Shown here piece after piece: positions 1 through 6,444 of a stretch of DNA of 15,535 bases (position 1 is its first letter; each line of letters starts with the position of its first letter). The stretch covers positions 1-15,535 of the forward strand of contig DOVS01000276.1 of NCBI GenBank assembly GCA_003519965.1. Direction: 5' to 3'. The position numbers and the translations under genes were made by a program. Under the pieces are notes generated by a model. The model had not been told where the DNA came from and searched no databases. It saw only the letters and a program-made list of their open reading frames with translations. Source of the stretch: Betaproteobacteria bacterium (GTDB lineage Bacteria; Pseudomonadota; Gammaproteobacteria; Burkholderiales; UBA9220).

Positions 1-225
1 ATCGTCCAGGCCGTCATCTCCGGTGGGCGCCGGCAAATTCGCCGGGCGGCCTGCCGCGCCGCGTCGTCCGGCGGGCCGTGGCCGTTGAGTCGATTAGCGG
101 CGCTTTGCGGACGCCGTTAAGAAGACAGTCAAACCGCGCGGCAGGGGGCGTTCTCTCCATGCGCCGCACCCAAATCGACGAAAGGGAGCGGCGTACTTTT
201 CGCCGAGCGGTGTTCGCGCCGCTCT

Positions 226-244
226 GGCCGGCAAGCGGCCGGCC
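226..244. terminator. GC-rich hairpin beyond the PEBP gene's stop
   Basis: GGCCGGC, a 5-nt loop and GCCGGCC form a perfect 7-bp stem. On the plus strand it is followed by GATTTTATTT, which resembles a weak intrinsic terminator. On the minus strand, downstream of the PEBP stop codon, no T-run follows, so ending of that transcript here is only a possibility. Apart from this hairpin, positions 1-248 hold no gene I can recognise; the frames there have composition-driven, low-complexity translations. Confidence 0.3.
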
Positions 245-248
245 GATT

Positions 249-818
249 TTATTTCGGCCGTGCGAAATAGGCGATCAGCGATGACTTGGCGAGCGCGTCT
301 TGGTTAAGGTAATAGCCCACCATGGCGGGCGGCGTGCTGGCGCGTAATGTTAACGTCGGTGCTTTAAGGGCGAATACGGTAAAAACATAACGGTGGGCTT
401 TGTCGCCCACGGGCGGGCAAGCGCCGCCGAAGCCGGGCTTGCCGTAGTCGGTGACGCTTTGGATGCTGCCCTTAGGGGCGATATGCCGCGCAATATCGCC
501 GGCGTTGCTTTTCAGCCGGTGGACGTTGGCGGGGATATTGAAGATGACCCAATGCCACCAGCCGCTGCCAGTGGGCGCGTCGAGGTCGTATACGGTGACC
601 GCGAAGCTTTTCGTGTGTTTCGGCGCGTTTTTCCATTGCAGGCGCGGGGAAATATTGCCGCCATGGCAGCCGAAGCCGGAGAACTCCTGTTGCGCCGATA
701 ATTGACCGCTAACGTCCGGGCTAGTCAGGGTAAACCCTTCGCCATGCGCAAGGCCTATCGATAACAATGCCGCGCTTATTGCCGTGAACACTTGTCTTTT
801 CAACGGATGCCGTTCCAT
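249..818 (-). CDS. Secreted YbhB/YbcL-family PEBP (Raf-kinase-inhibitor-like) protein
   Basis: A 189-residue protein of the phosphatidylethanolamine-binding protein family, bacterial YbhB/YbcL branch. Residues 1-26 look like a Sec signal peptide (basic KR, then a hydrophobic core, then LAHG before EG), so the product is probably periplasmic. The mature part carries the family signatures: GNISPRLQW (about 55-62), the ligand-pocket segment VYDLDAPTGSGWWHWVIFNI (77-95) and the later GDKAHRYVFTVFAL (138-151). Cys51 and Cys134 could pair in the periplasm. Family members bind anionic ligands in a shallow pocket, but the bacterial role is poorly defined and no enzyme activity should be assumed. The ATG has a good AGGAGA ribosome site. 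It lies downstream of the DUF924 gene on the same strand with an 87-base gap containing a palindrome, so co-transcription is uncertain. Confidence 0.92.
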   Translation of the reverse strand: MERHPLKRQVFTAISAALLSIGLAHGEGFTLTSPDVSGQLSAQQEFSGFGCHGGNISPRLQWKNAPKHTKSFAVTVYDLDAPTGSGWWHWVIFNIPANVHRLKSNAGDIARHIAPKGSIQSVTDYGKPGFGGACPPVGDKAHRYVFTVFALKAPTLTLRASTPPAMVGYYLNQDALAKSSLIAYFARPK

Positions 819-857
819 GATGTCTCCTCGTTAATGTACAAATGAACCGTCGATGAA

Positions 858-873
858 TCCCGCGGACGCGGGA
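858..873. repeat. REP-like palindrome
   Basis: TCCCGCG and CGCGGGA flank a 2-nt centre, a perfect 7-bp inverted repeat in the gap between the DUF924 and PEBP genes. The core resembles the CCCGCG/CGCGGG heads of proteobacterial REP elements. It may instead act as an mRNA-stabilising hairpin between two co-directional genes. A single copy here does not prove REP identity; a related palindrome occurs at 9917-9951. Confidence 0.35.
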
Positions 874-905
874 AACCGGAATATTTTTTATTTTACCGCG
901 CCGCG

Positions 906-1460
906 CTAACCTAAAAATGCGTCCTTGGAGGCAAGATAGTCGCGTTCCTCCTGGCGGCTTTCTCTGCCGAGAATGGCGTTGCGGTGAGGGAAACGGCCAA
1001 ATTGTTCGATGATGTCCCGGTGGTGTCGGGCGAAAGAGACATTATCGTTCAGACCCGCCGCTTCGAACAGCCTGACCGAGGCTTCTTGATCCTCCAGTTG
1101 TTCGCTATGCATCAGCGGCATATATAAAAAGGCTAGGCGCTCGGCGGGGATCACGCGGTCGTAGCCTTGACGGACCGCGTATTTCGCGGCTTCTATCGCT
1201 TGCCGCTCGGTTTTAAAACCGAGGGCTTGCCCGCGAAACATATTCAACGGGAATTGATCCAGTACGATAATCAACGCCAGACAACGGTCCGGCTGGTTTT
1301 TCCAGTCGTCCAATTCCCCTGCCGCCGCGCGGCGCCACAGGGCGCCGAATCGATCGCGTATCTCGGCGTCCAGCGCCGGCGTGGACGAGAACCAGCATTT
1401 TCGCATTTCCGGCGAGTACCAGAAGGCAATCACTGCTTCAGCGCTAATATGATCCGACAA
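906..1460 (-). CDS. DUF924 family protein
   Basis: A 184-residue all-helical DUF924 protein of normal length. Family hallmarks are visible: the N-terminal AVIAFWY block (about 9-15), WF and the F-x-LW-x-A segment, LIIVLDQFPLNMFRG (63-77), and the strongly conserved C-terminal block FARHHRDIIEQFGRFPHRN (143-161) followed by LGRES. DUF924 has a tetratricopeptide-like fold and no established biochemical function; several members are simply annotated YbaK/EbsC-unrelated hypothetical proteins. Translation most likely begins at TTG (1458-1460), because AAGGAGT lies 7 bases upstream and no better ATG fits the family N-terminus. It is co-directional with the genes on both sides, but gaps of 87 and 143 bases with palindromes suggest separate or attenuated transcription. 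Confidence 0.9.
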   Translation of the reverse strand: MSDHISAEAVIAFWYSPEMRKCWFSSTPALDAEIRDRFGALWRRAAAGELDDWKNQPDRCLALIIVLDQFPLNMFRGQALGFKTERQAIEAAKYAVRQGYDRVIPAERLAFLYMPLMHSEQLEDQEASVRLFEAAGLNDNVSFARHHRDIIEQFGRFPHRNAILGRESRQEERDYLASKDAFLG

Positions 1461-1538
1461 TAGAGTGACTCCTTAATGAAATGATCCGGCGAATCCCCGC
1501 CGTCACGCGATGCGTGGAACGCGTCCATCGCGTTGGGG

Positions 1539-1560
1539 CGCCGCCATGGCGGCGATCGCC
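1539..1560. repeat. Two abutting perfect palindromes
   Basis: CGCCGCCATGGCGGCG (1539-1554) is a perfect 16-bp palindrome and overlaps GGCGATCGCC (1551-1560), a perfect 10-bp palindrome. Both lie in the 143-base gap between the small membrane protein gene and the DUF924 start. No T-run follows, so this is not a standard intrinsic terminator. It could be a structured untranslated segment or a degenerate REP-type element. Confidence 0.4.
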
Positions 1561-1603
1561 CTAAACATTGGCGGCGCGGACGCGCCGTGGCGGTAAAACG
1601 CGG

Positions 1604-1885
1604 TTAGGGTGTCTCGACGTCCGCGAAGGAAAACTCGATACCCCGTAGCCACTTTGCAATTCCGTTATATATCCACGCGCCGGTTACTGTAAATAAAAAG
1701 CCGGCGATTAAGTAGAGGAAAGGCATGGCCAGCAGGAAGCCGGAGAAAATAGCGGGCTTCGGGGCTGGCGACAGCATGATGGAAATCGCCATCAATGCGA
1801 TGAACGGGATGCTGAATACAAAGTACAAGACCGCGATCACCTTGGCGGTTTGGAGCGGCGAGATACGGATGATTTGTTTTTTCAT
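1604..1885 (-). CDS. Small two-helix inner-membrane protein of unknown function
   Basis: A 93-residue protein beginning MKKQIIRISPLQTAKV. The ATG at 1885 is chosen over an upstream in-frame start at 1933 because AAGGA lies directly before it and the extra 16 residues look like untranslated leader. Two hydrophobic segments, about residues 15-38 and 45-70, predict an inner-membrane hairpin. A short amphipathic tail follows (AWIYNGIAKWLRGIEFSF). The RISPLQTAKV start and the AW-x-YN-x-(I/V)-AKW-x-x-GIE end resemble small conserved proteobacterial membrane proteins without assigned function. I cannot name a role. The gene is followed by the DUF924 gene and preceded by a roughly 265-base gap containing interleaved inverted repeats. 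Confidence 0.75.
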   Translation of the reverse strand: MKKQIIRISPLQTAKVIAVLYFVFSIPFIALMAISIMLSPAPKPAIFSGFLLAMPFLYLIAGFLFTVTGAWIYNGIAKWLRGIEFSFADVETP

Positions 1886-2039
1886 GTTTCCTTCCCTAGG
1901 CCCGTTATCCTTAATGAATCGGGAATGTAGCATTTAAATAGATTCGGCGCTGTTTTGAATGATTCGCGCCGGCGGCCGATGGGCAAGGCCGTGATAATCC
2001 GCTGTGAAAGGAACGGCGCGGTAGCGGATGCGGTCGTAA

Positions 2040-2100
2040 CGGCTGACGGTAAGCTATGCGTGGAATCACATATGTCAGCCGGTTCACGTATGTTCCACGC
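2040..2100. other. Interleaved inverted repeats, possible pseudoknot or switch
   Basis: Two perfect 8-bp inverted repeats interleave. CGGCTGAC (2040-2047) pairs with GTCAGCCG (2074-2081), and GCGTGGAA (2058-2065) pairs with TTCCACGC (2093-2100). The order A-B-A'-B' gives either an H-type pseudoknot with loops of about 10, 8 and 11 nt, or two mutually exclusive hairpins. It lies between the GFA-family gene and the small membrane protein gene, about 155 bases upstream of the latter's start on the minus strand, so it could be a leader element. No known riboswitch or sRNA family is recognised. Confidence 0.35.
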
Positions 2101-2150
2101 CATGGCGTAACGACGGGCAACGGTTTTCGCGTCAATCCGCCGGCGGGGAT

Positions 2151-2555
2151 TTACCGGTTGGGCTCATAGGCGTCGTATTGCGGCAGGTCGGCGCCGATGG
2201 TTTCCCAGTTCGCTTTCGATGAGACGAAAATATGCGCTTCCGGCCGCTCGGCGATGTCCGATTCGATAGCGCCTAGCCGTATTCGCCGCTGCCCGGGTTT
2301 CGCTTGGGTTTTGCTCATGATCGGCGAGCCGCAACGGCGGCAAAAATACTTGATTTGGCCGGGGGATGATTCATAGCCGGTGAGCATGTCTTCCCCGGCC
2401 AGCAGCTCGATCTCATCCGCCGCGACGACGCCGTTGGTTGCGAAAGCGCTGCCTTGCGCTTTACGGCATTGCGTGCAGTGGCAATAGACGATGCGGCGTA
2501 TCTTTCCGGTAATTTCAAAGCGGATCGCGCCGCATAGACATCCTCCTTGATACAT
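2151..2555 (-). CDS. GFA (glutathione-dependent formaldehyde-activating)-like zinc protein
   Basis: A 134-residue GFA/CENP-V fold protein. Zinc-binding cysteines are visible in order: C6 and C8 in GGCLCGAIRF, C25, C27 and C30 in YCHCTQCRKAQG, and C72 and C75 in FCRRCGSPI. The C-terminal S-x-A-x-W followed by LPQYD is also typical. The founding enzyme joins glutathione and formaldehyde, but most small homologues have unproven substrates, so a formaldehyde role is only a family-level guess. The start is set at ATG 2553-2555, with a perfect AAGGAGG six bases upstream; a start at 2606 would add 17 residues that do not match the family. Upstream and downstream gaps exceed 200 bases, so it is probably its own transcription unit. 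Confidence 0.9.
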   Translation of the reverse strand: MYQGGCLCGAIRFEITGKIRRIVYCHCTQCRKAQGSAFATNGVVAADEIELLAGEDMLTGYESSPGQIKYFCRRCGSPIMSKTQAKPGQRRIRLGAIESDIAERPEAHIFVSSKANWETIGADLPQYDAYEPNR

Positions 2556-2700
2556 GGACCGCCTCCTTGTTAAATACGCCGGTATGCGGCGAGCGAGCGA
2601 AGTCACTGATTCGCTAACGACACCAGGTGGCTATTGCTTCGCACCGAGCCCAATTTTTGTTCTATCGATACACTCTATATAGTTTCGATTCGATACTACT

Positions 2701-2787
2701 ATGACACAGGAGCATGGATCGCCTGATCCGACTTGTAGCAAAATAGTTTTAGGTATTGTTTTTCAAGTCGACACCTACATGTGTCAT
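2701..2787. repeat. 8-bp inverted repeat in AT-rich gap
   Basis: ATGACACA (2701-2708) and TGTGTCAT (2780-2787) are perfect inverted copies. Inside the right arm GACAC (2770-2774) also pairs with GTGTC (2781-2785), so alternative hairpins are possible. The gap 2556-2839 between the GFA-family gene and the ABM monooxygenase is AT-richer than the rest of the window and contains no convincing reading frame. Confidence 0.3.
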
Positions 2788-2839
2788 GGGCGCGCCTTAG
2801 CAGTTCCTAAATGAATGGTGGATGCGCAACGGCACACGC

Positions 2840-3142
2840 TCAAAGTGTCACAAAAGAAACATCGGTGGTTTTGATAAATTGAACAGAAAATTCACCACCC
2901 TCAACGCAGTTCCTCATTTGTGGCACAAACTCCTCCACATGCTTTGTTTTTAGATGCTTATCGAGAACATTCTGATTTTTCCAACGCTCAAGCGTAATAA
3001 ACGTGCTCCCATCAATAAACGACTCATACTGCTCACAGCCTTCTTCTTGGGGTGCGTATTCATACTGAAGTTTATCGGCAATGGTACGAAGTTCTTCCTG
3101 TTTACCAGAAATTATTTTTGCTTTAACGATTGCGATGATCAT
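2840..3142 (-). CDS. ABM-family (putative quinol) monooxygenase
   Basis: A 100-residue protein with the antibiotic-biosynthesis-monooxygenase (ABM) ferredoxin-like fold. It opens with a beta strand (MIIAIVKAKI), then a long helix (GKQEELRTIADKL), the E-x-G-C-x-x-Y-E turn, the conserved FITLERWKNQNVLDKH segment (about 48-63) and a final strand. Such proteins are cofactor-free dimeric oxygenases acting on quinols or similar aromatics (YgiN type) or act as small ligand binders; the substrate here is unknown. The ATG is preceded by AAGGAAA. Base composition is visibly lower in GC and codons are A/T-ending more often than in the flanking genes, and the AT-rich character continues into the downstream gap. 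That suggests acquisition from another genome. Confidence 0.85.
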   Translation of the reverse strand: MIIAIVKAKIISGKQEELRTIADKLQYEYAPQEEGCEQYESFIDGSTFITLERWKNQNVLDKHLKTKHVEEFVPQMRNCVEGGEFSVQFIKTTDVSFVTL

Positions 3143-3474
3143 TTCAATTTCCTTGAAGTTCAGTACCGTTGGGGTGGGGAAGCCATCGTGGCAGTACCTT
3201 TAGTTTCCTGACGGCCCACTCCGAACTAAACCTATGTTGATATATGGCGGCCTTGCCGCCGATGCGGGGGGGCGGACGCGTCTTAATCGTGCTGGAAACA
3301 CCCGGTTCCGCCCGCGTCCGTATTCCACCTGTCCCGGCGCGCTTCCGGTCTTTTCCCGGAACCGCCGGGGATTGGATCGGTCATCGGCGATCCAGTAATG
3401 GCGCGCCGTTTCCCGCGGATTCTAGGGAACGAATGCACCGCACGCGGTTGCCGTGTTTCTTGTAGCGACATGGG
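3143..3474. other. Intergenic region with small hairpins, no gene seen
   Basis: This 332-base gap lies between the nhaA stop and the ABM gene start. It should hold the ABM promoter near its left-hand AT-rich part as read on the minus strand, but no clear -35/-10 pair stands out. Structure seen: GGCGGC-CTT-GCCGCC (3246-3260), TGGATCG with CGATCCA (3373-3379 and 3388-3394), and ACCGC-AC-GCGGT near 3434-3446. The second resembles the GGATC-type arms of degenerate REP elements. Reading frames here are low-complexity and unconvincing. Confidence 0.4.
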
Positions 3475-4665
3475 CTAGTCGCTGACGGTATGGTTTTTCC
3501 CGCCGAGAGCGAAGCGTAACACGAAATAACCGGCAATCGCGGAGAGTATCGAACCGCAGAGAATGCCCAGCCGGTCATCGACCGCTAGGCCCGGGCCGCC
3601 CCGGGCAAAAGCCAGCGAACTGATAAACAGACTCATGGTAAAACCAATACCGCACAATAAGGAAACGCCGTACAGTTGCAGCCAATTAACGCCATCGGGC
3701 AGGCGGGCCAACTTGAGCTTGACGGCTATCCAGCTAAAGCTGAATACGCCGAGCTGATTGCCAATAAAGAGCCCCGCCGCGATGCCTAGCGGCACGGGCG
3801 CCAGCAGCGAGGAGAAGGACAGCCCGTGCAGCGACACGCCCGCGTTGGCAAAAGCGAAGAGCGGCAGTATGGCGTAGGCGACGGTGGGGTGAATGTCGTG
3901 TTCAAGTTGTTCCAGCGGCGAGGGCTCCTCCGTCGACGCGGACTTCAAGGGAATAAATAACGCCAAGAGAACGCCGGCCAATGTGGCGTGAACGCCGGAT
4001 TTCAGCACGGTTGCCCAGAGGATGACGCCAATGAATAAATAGGGCGTGACGGACAGCACTCCCCGCCGGTTGAGCACGAAAAGCGCGGCGAGCGCCACGG
4101 CGGCGGCCAGCAGCGAACCAATGGACAAATGCGTGGTGTAAAATATCGCGATAATGATGATTGCGCCCAAGTCGTCGGCGATGGCGAGCGTCAACAAAAA
4201 CAGTTTTAGCGTATTGGGGACGCGGTTGCCTAATAGCGATAGGACGCCCAGGGCGAACGCAATGTCAGTGGCCGAGGGAATGGCCCACCCATTCAACGCG
4301 GCGGGGTGCCCCCAATTAAAGAATAAATAAATCCCCGCAGGGACAATCATGCCGCCGGCGGCGGCAATGACCGGCAACGTGATCTGGGCCGGATCGGATA
4401 ATTCTCCACGAATAATTTCACGCTTGATTTCTAAGCCGACCAAGAAAAAGAATAGCGCCATTAGGCCGTCGTTGATCCACAGCAACAAGGGCTTCGCGAT
4501 TTCAAATGCGCCGATACGGATATCCACCGGCGTATTCAGCAGCGCGCCGTAAAGATATTGCGCTGGGCTATTCTCGATCAGCATCGCAAGCACCGCGGCG
4601 ATAAGCAGCAATATCCCGCTGGCGGACTCTAATCGCAGAAAATCTCGGATGGTGTTGATTAACAT
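3475..4665 (-). CDS. nhaA: Na+/H+ antiporter NhaA with Asn in place of TM10 Lys
   Basis: A 396-residue NhaA, close to the E. coli length of 388, with about 12 membrane segments. It exchanges cytoplasmic Na+ or Li+ for protons across the inner membrane and supports salt and alkaline-pH tolerance. Core residues are present: [21 protein letters not shown] (start about 63), [16 protein letters not shown] with Asp134 (E. coli D133), and [18 protein letters not shown] with Asp164/Asp165 (E. coli D163/D164), plus [12 protein letters not shown] and [12 protein letters not shown]. The TM10 motif, GKPLG in E. coli (Lys300), reads GNQLG here with Asn303 encoded by AAT at 3757-3759. No NhaR regulator gene is adjacent. 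The ribosome site before ATG 4665 is weak. It appears monocistronic. Family assignment is very secure; the ion-coupling consequence of the substitution is inference. Confidence 0.97.
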   Translation of the reverse strand: MLINTIRDFLRLESASGILLLIAAVLAMLIENSPAQYLYGALLNTPVDIRIGAFEIAKPLLLWINDGLMALFFFLVGLEIKREIIRGELSDPAQITLPVIAAAGGMIVPAGIYLFFNWGHPAALNGWAIPSATDIAFALGVLSLLGNRVPNTLKLFLLTLAIADDLGAIIIIAIFYTTHLSIGSLLAAAVALAALFVLNRRGVLSVTPYLFIGVILWATVLKSGVHATLAGVLLALFIPLKSASTEEPSPLEQLEHDIHPTVAYAILPLFAFANAGVSLHGLSFSSLLAPVPLGIAAGLFIGNQLGVFSFSWIAVKLKLARLPDGVNWLQLYGVSLLCGIGFTMSLFISSLAFARGGPGLAVDDRLGILCGSILSAIAGYFVLRFALGGKNHTVSD

Positions 4666-5007
4666 AGGGTCGATTAAGCCTTTTGCATGAAAAGCGGTTA
4701 ATGCCGTTCTTCGGCCGCATGGGCTTCAGGTGGGCGATCATGACGACTAACCGGTGCGCGCCGCCGTATTTTATCCATCCAACCGCCGGTCGTCGGCGGC
4801 GGGCCTGCTAGCGGCCGGCGGCGCGCCAACGATGCGTTTTTGCGCCGGGCGGCCCATTGGCGTGGCGCGTAATATCTTGCTTGGGGCAATAATGCACTAC
4901 TATTTGAAATAGTTAAAGAATGCTGCTCCGCATAGGGATGTTGCCATAGCGTTGGGGAAGACGGCGCGCTTGTTCAATATCACCACGTTCTGAAAAGGAG
5001 AGCCGGT
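4666..5007. other. Divergent intergenic region, nhaA and cysteine-rich gene
   Basis: This 342-base gap separates divergent nhaA (minus) and the cysteine-rich gene (plus), so it should contain both promoters. The middle is very GC-rich and palindromic: CCGCCG-GTCGT-CGGCGG at 4783-4799 and further GGCC/GGCG inverted repeats up to about 4830. The right part is AT-rich and carries a perfect palindrome at 4899-4913, described separately. I see no convincing small gene here; the open frame on the minus strand is arginine- and alanine-rich and has no recognisable features. Confidence 0.4.
4899..4913. promoter_or_regulatory. Perfect 15-bp palindrome, candidate operator
   Basis: ACTATTT-G-AAATAGT is a perfect 7-1-7 palindrome in an AT-rich patch about 95 bases upstream of the cysteine-rich gene. 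Its length, AT-richness and placement fit a dimeric regulator site overlapping a promoter. No regulator gene lies next to it, so the partner is unknown. It lacks a following T-run on either strand, which argues against a terminator. Confidence 0.4.
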
Positions 5008-5412
5008 ATGGGTAATGTTGCGGATTGCGGTGACCACTGTCGGGTCCGATGCCCGGAAGGCCAAGAAGCCTGGTGTCAATATCGATGCGACGGCGACGGG
5101 AATTGCGTTTGCGCGGGCGGTTGCACGCGAACATCCTCCGATGGGTTTCTCCTTCCGGAAGCGGCTATCGATATTTACAATATGCTCAAGGAAATGTTTC
5201 CTGAAGTCCCGATCGACCCCCTGGGGCCGCTTGTCATCACCTATCCCAAGATGCATCTTTGGCAATTTGCTTATATTTTGAGCGCCGCTTCAGGGCGGGA
5301 ACTCTATTTCCCAGCGTCTCGGGCGTTCAACGAAGCGCCGGCATTCCACAAAGTCGCGTCCACCTACGCGGATGTGTTAAAGGAATTCGGGTTGGAGCGT
5401 CCAGCGGACTGA
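5008..5412 (+). CDS. Unrecognised protein with an eight-cysteine N-terminus
   Basis: A 134-residue protein I cannot assign to a family. Residues 7-39 hold eight cysteines in the pattern C-x3-C-x3-C-x7-C-x3-C-x5-C-x-C-x3-C (C7, C11, C15, C23, C27, C33, C35, C39), including DGDGNCVCAGGC, reminiscent of small metal-binding or EGF/knottin-like modules. The remainder, from about 45 onward, is cysteine-free and looks like a compact helical domain (AAIDIYNMLKEMFPEV, MHLWQFAYILSAASGREL, and a C-terminal helix ending FGLERPAD). No signal peptide or membrane segment is seen, so it is probably cytoplasmic, favouring metal binding over disulfides. AAAAGGAGAG precedes the ATG. It stands alone on its strand, between nhaA and a gene-free region, with a palindrome about 95 bases upstream. 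Confidence 0.7.
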   Translation: MGNVADCGDHCRVRCPEGQEAWCQYRCDGDGNCVCAGGCTRTSSDGFLLPEAAIDIYNMLKEMFPEVPIDPLGPLVITYPKMHLWQFAYILSAASGRELYFPASRAFNEAPAFHKVASTYADVLKEFGLERPAD

Positions 5413-5676
5413 CTGGGACGAACGTAGCGGGGAGATGGGGCAAGCAGAGCGAGACCGTTGCTGCGCCGTTTATTTTTTCATCTTAGCGGCTCCTTGCGTT
5501 TTGCTCTTGCCTTCTGAGTGGCTGAACCATAAGGCGCCGCGGATAGTTAGCCAGGTAAACGCGCAAGCCCCGTTCTTTTTTCGCGCGCCTTGTCGAACGG
5601 ATGCTTTCTTCCCGCGTTCCGCGCGTTAGGGATGCACGGCTTACGATGGACGCGTAGGCGGTTTTATTCGAAAGCG
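5413..5676. other. Gene-poor stretch
   Basis: No intact gene is recognised between the cysteine-rich gene and the transposase relic. The overlapping frames on both strands are short and basic, and none has a convincing ribosome site or family resemblance. One minus-strand frame ending at about 5475 is lysine-rich and lacks a start codon; it may be a relic or chance. Short T-rich runs occur near 5470-5480 and 5574-5581 without a strong preceding hairpin. Confidence 0.35.
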
Positions 5677-5862
5677 CGTCGACGATGGGTTGCTGCACCC
5701 TTGGATGAATACCGCAACCGGCGTCCCGATGAAGATGAGGTCATGGCCTAGGCTTACTTGTCGGGCGCTTATTACGATGACGGCGGTCAAGCGGCGTTTC
5801 GGCGTTCATGACATGACGGTCAGCCGAGCCGTGCGGAAAAATGAAACAAGCCGAGAGAGGGT
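5677..5862 (+). pseudogene. Decayed C-terminal tail of a RAYT-like transposase (HTH part)
   Basis: Frame one reads ...LDEYRNRRPDEDEVMA, a TAG stop (5749-5751), then AYLSGAY. Removing the single T at 5773 continues it as TMTAVKRRFGVHDMTVSR followed by AVRKNE. Together this matches, from memory, the accessory C-terminal helix-turn-helix of many REP-associated tyrosine transposases and related proteins, which read roughly (R/D)DEAMA-x-AYLSGAYTM-x-x-I-x-x-x-FGVHY-x-TVSRAVR. The stop codon, the frameshift and the Tyr-to-Asp change in the VHY motif show decay. The catalytic HUH and Tyr domain expected upstream is absent or unrecognisable. RAYTs normally mobilise REP palindromes, and REP-like palindromes occur elsewhere in the window. 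It could alternatively derive from a stand-alone HTH protein. Confidence 0.7.
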
Positions 5863-6000
5863 GTTAGCACCGATCCCCCGGCGTTCTTTGCATCATTGCC
5901 ATCCGTCGGTGACATAGGGCCGTTCCTTCGCCTGTTTGACGGCTGCGCGATAGCTTTTCCCTGGAGCTTGCAATGATGTGTCGTAGCGTCGCCTTTCCGA
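5863..6000. other. Gap downstream of the GNAT gene
   Basis: Short stretch between the transposase relic and the end of the minus-strand acetyltransferase gene. The relic's frame stays open to a TAG at about 5918 but loses resemblance to the family after AVRKNE. I see no terminator with a T-run for the acetyltransferase transcript. Confidence 0.3.
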
Positions 6001-6444
6001 CTACTGCGTGATCGCGATGCTAAAGCGCAACGCACTGGCGAGCAGGCCGTTTCTGAAATAGAAGCGGTGCCCCAAAGAATTGGATAACGGAGTGTCCAGA
6101 ACCAGCTTGCCGCAGCCAAGAACATGCGCCTCCTGCTTGAGCCGGGCCATCAACCGTTCGCCATGGCCGCCGCTGCGTAGGCGCTCGTCGGTCACGAGAT
6201 CGTCGACATACAGAAAGCGACCATGCACCAGATTCTCTTGCACACGAAAGCCTGCCAGGGCGACGACGTGAAGACCGTCGAGCAGCGCTAGCAGACGATA
6301 GCCGTCCGTTGCTTGCCGACGCCAGCGAGCGACGAAATCGTCTTCCGACGCCAGATGCGGGCGCAACTGCGCCATCACGGCGTAACAACGGCGAACATCG
6401 TTCTCATTGTCGATGTACTGTGCGACTGTCGTCAATGCATTCAT
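6001..6444 (-). CDS. GNAT family N-acetyltransferase
   Basis: A 147-residue single-domain GNAT protein. The acetyl-CoA-binding motif A is visible as FLYVDDLVTDERLRSGGHGE (about 78-97), where RSGGHG takes the place of the R/Q-x-x-G-x-G/A loop, followed by the helix LMARLKQEA. Motif B is the LVLDTPLSNSLGHRFYFRNG segment with the FYFRNGL alpha-4 region typical of the family. The acceptor substrate cannot be told. The start codon at 6444 overlaps the stop of the upstream CMD gene in an ATGA, so the two are translationally coupled and presumably act together. A much longer open frame exists upstream in the same register, but it is the shadow of the CMD gene. Confidence 0.88.
   Translation of the reverse strand: MNALTTVAQYIDNENDVRRCYAVMAQLRPHLASEDDFVARWRRQATDGYRLLALLDGLHVVALAGFRVQENLVHGRFLYVDDLVTDERLRSGGHGERLMARLKQEAHVLGCGKLVLDTPLSNSLGHRFYFRNGLLASALRFSIAITQ

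Noticed and set aside
1..120. Possible gene ends at the left edge
   Set aside because: All frames through the first 120 bases give low-complexity translations, and no ribosome site or recognisable domain supports a partial gene.
4698..4889. Minus-strand open frame between nhaA and the Cys-rich gene
   Set aside because: Arginine/alanine/proline-rich translation caused by GC-rich palindromic DNA; no ribosome site or family match.
4900..5265. 121-residue minus-strand frame antisense to the Cys-rich gene
   Set aside because: Antisense to a frame with better codon use and a clear ribosome site; its composition looks like a shadow.
5475..5698. Basic minus-strand frames downstream of the Cys-rich gene
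   Set aside because: Two competing frames, one lacking a start codon, neither with a ribosome site nor a resemblance I trust.
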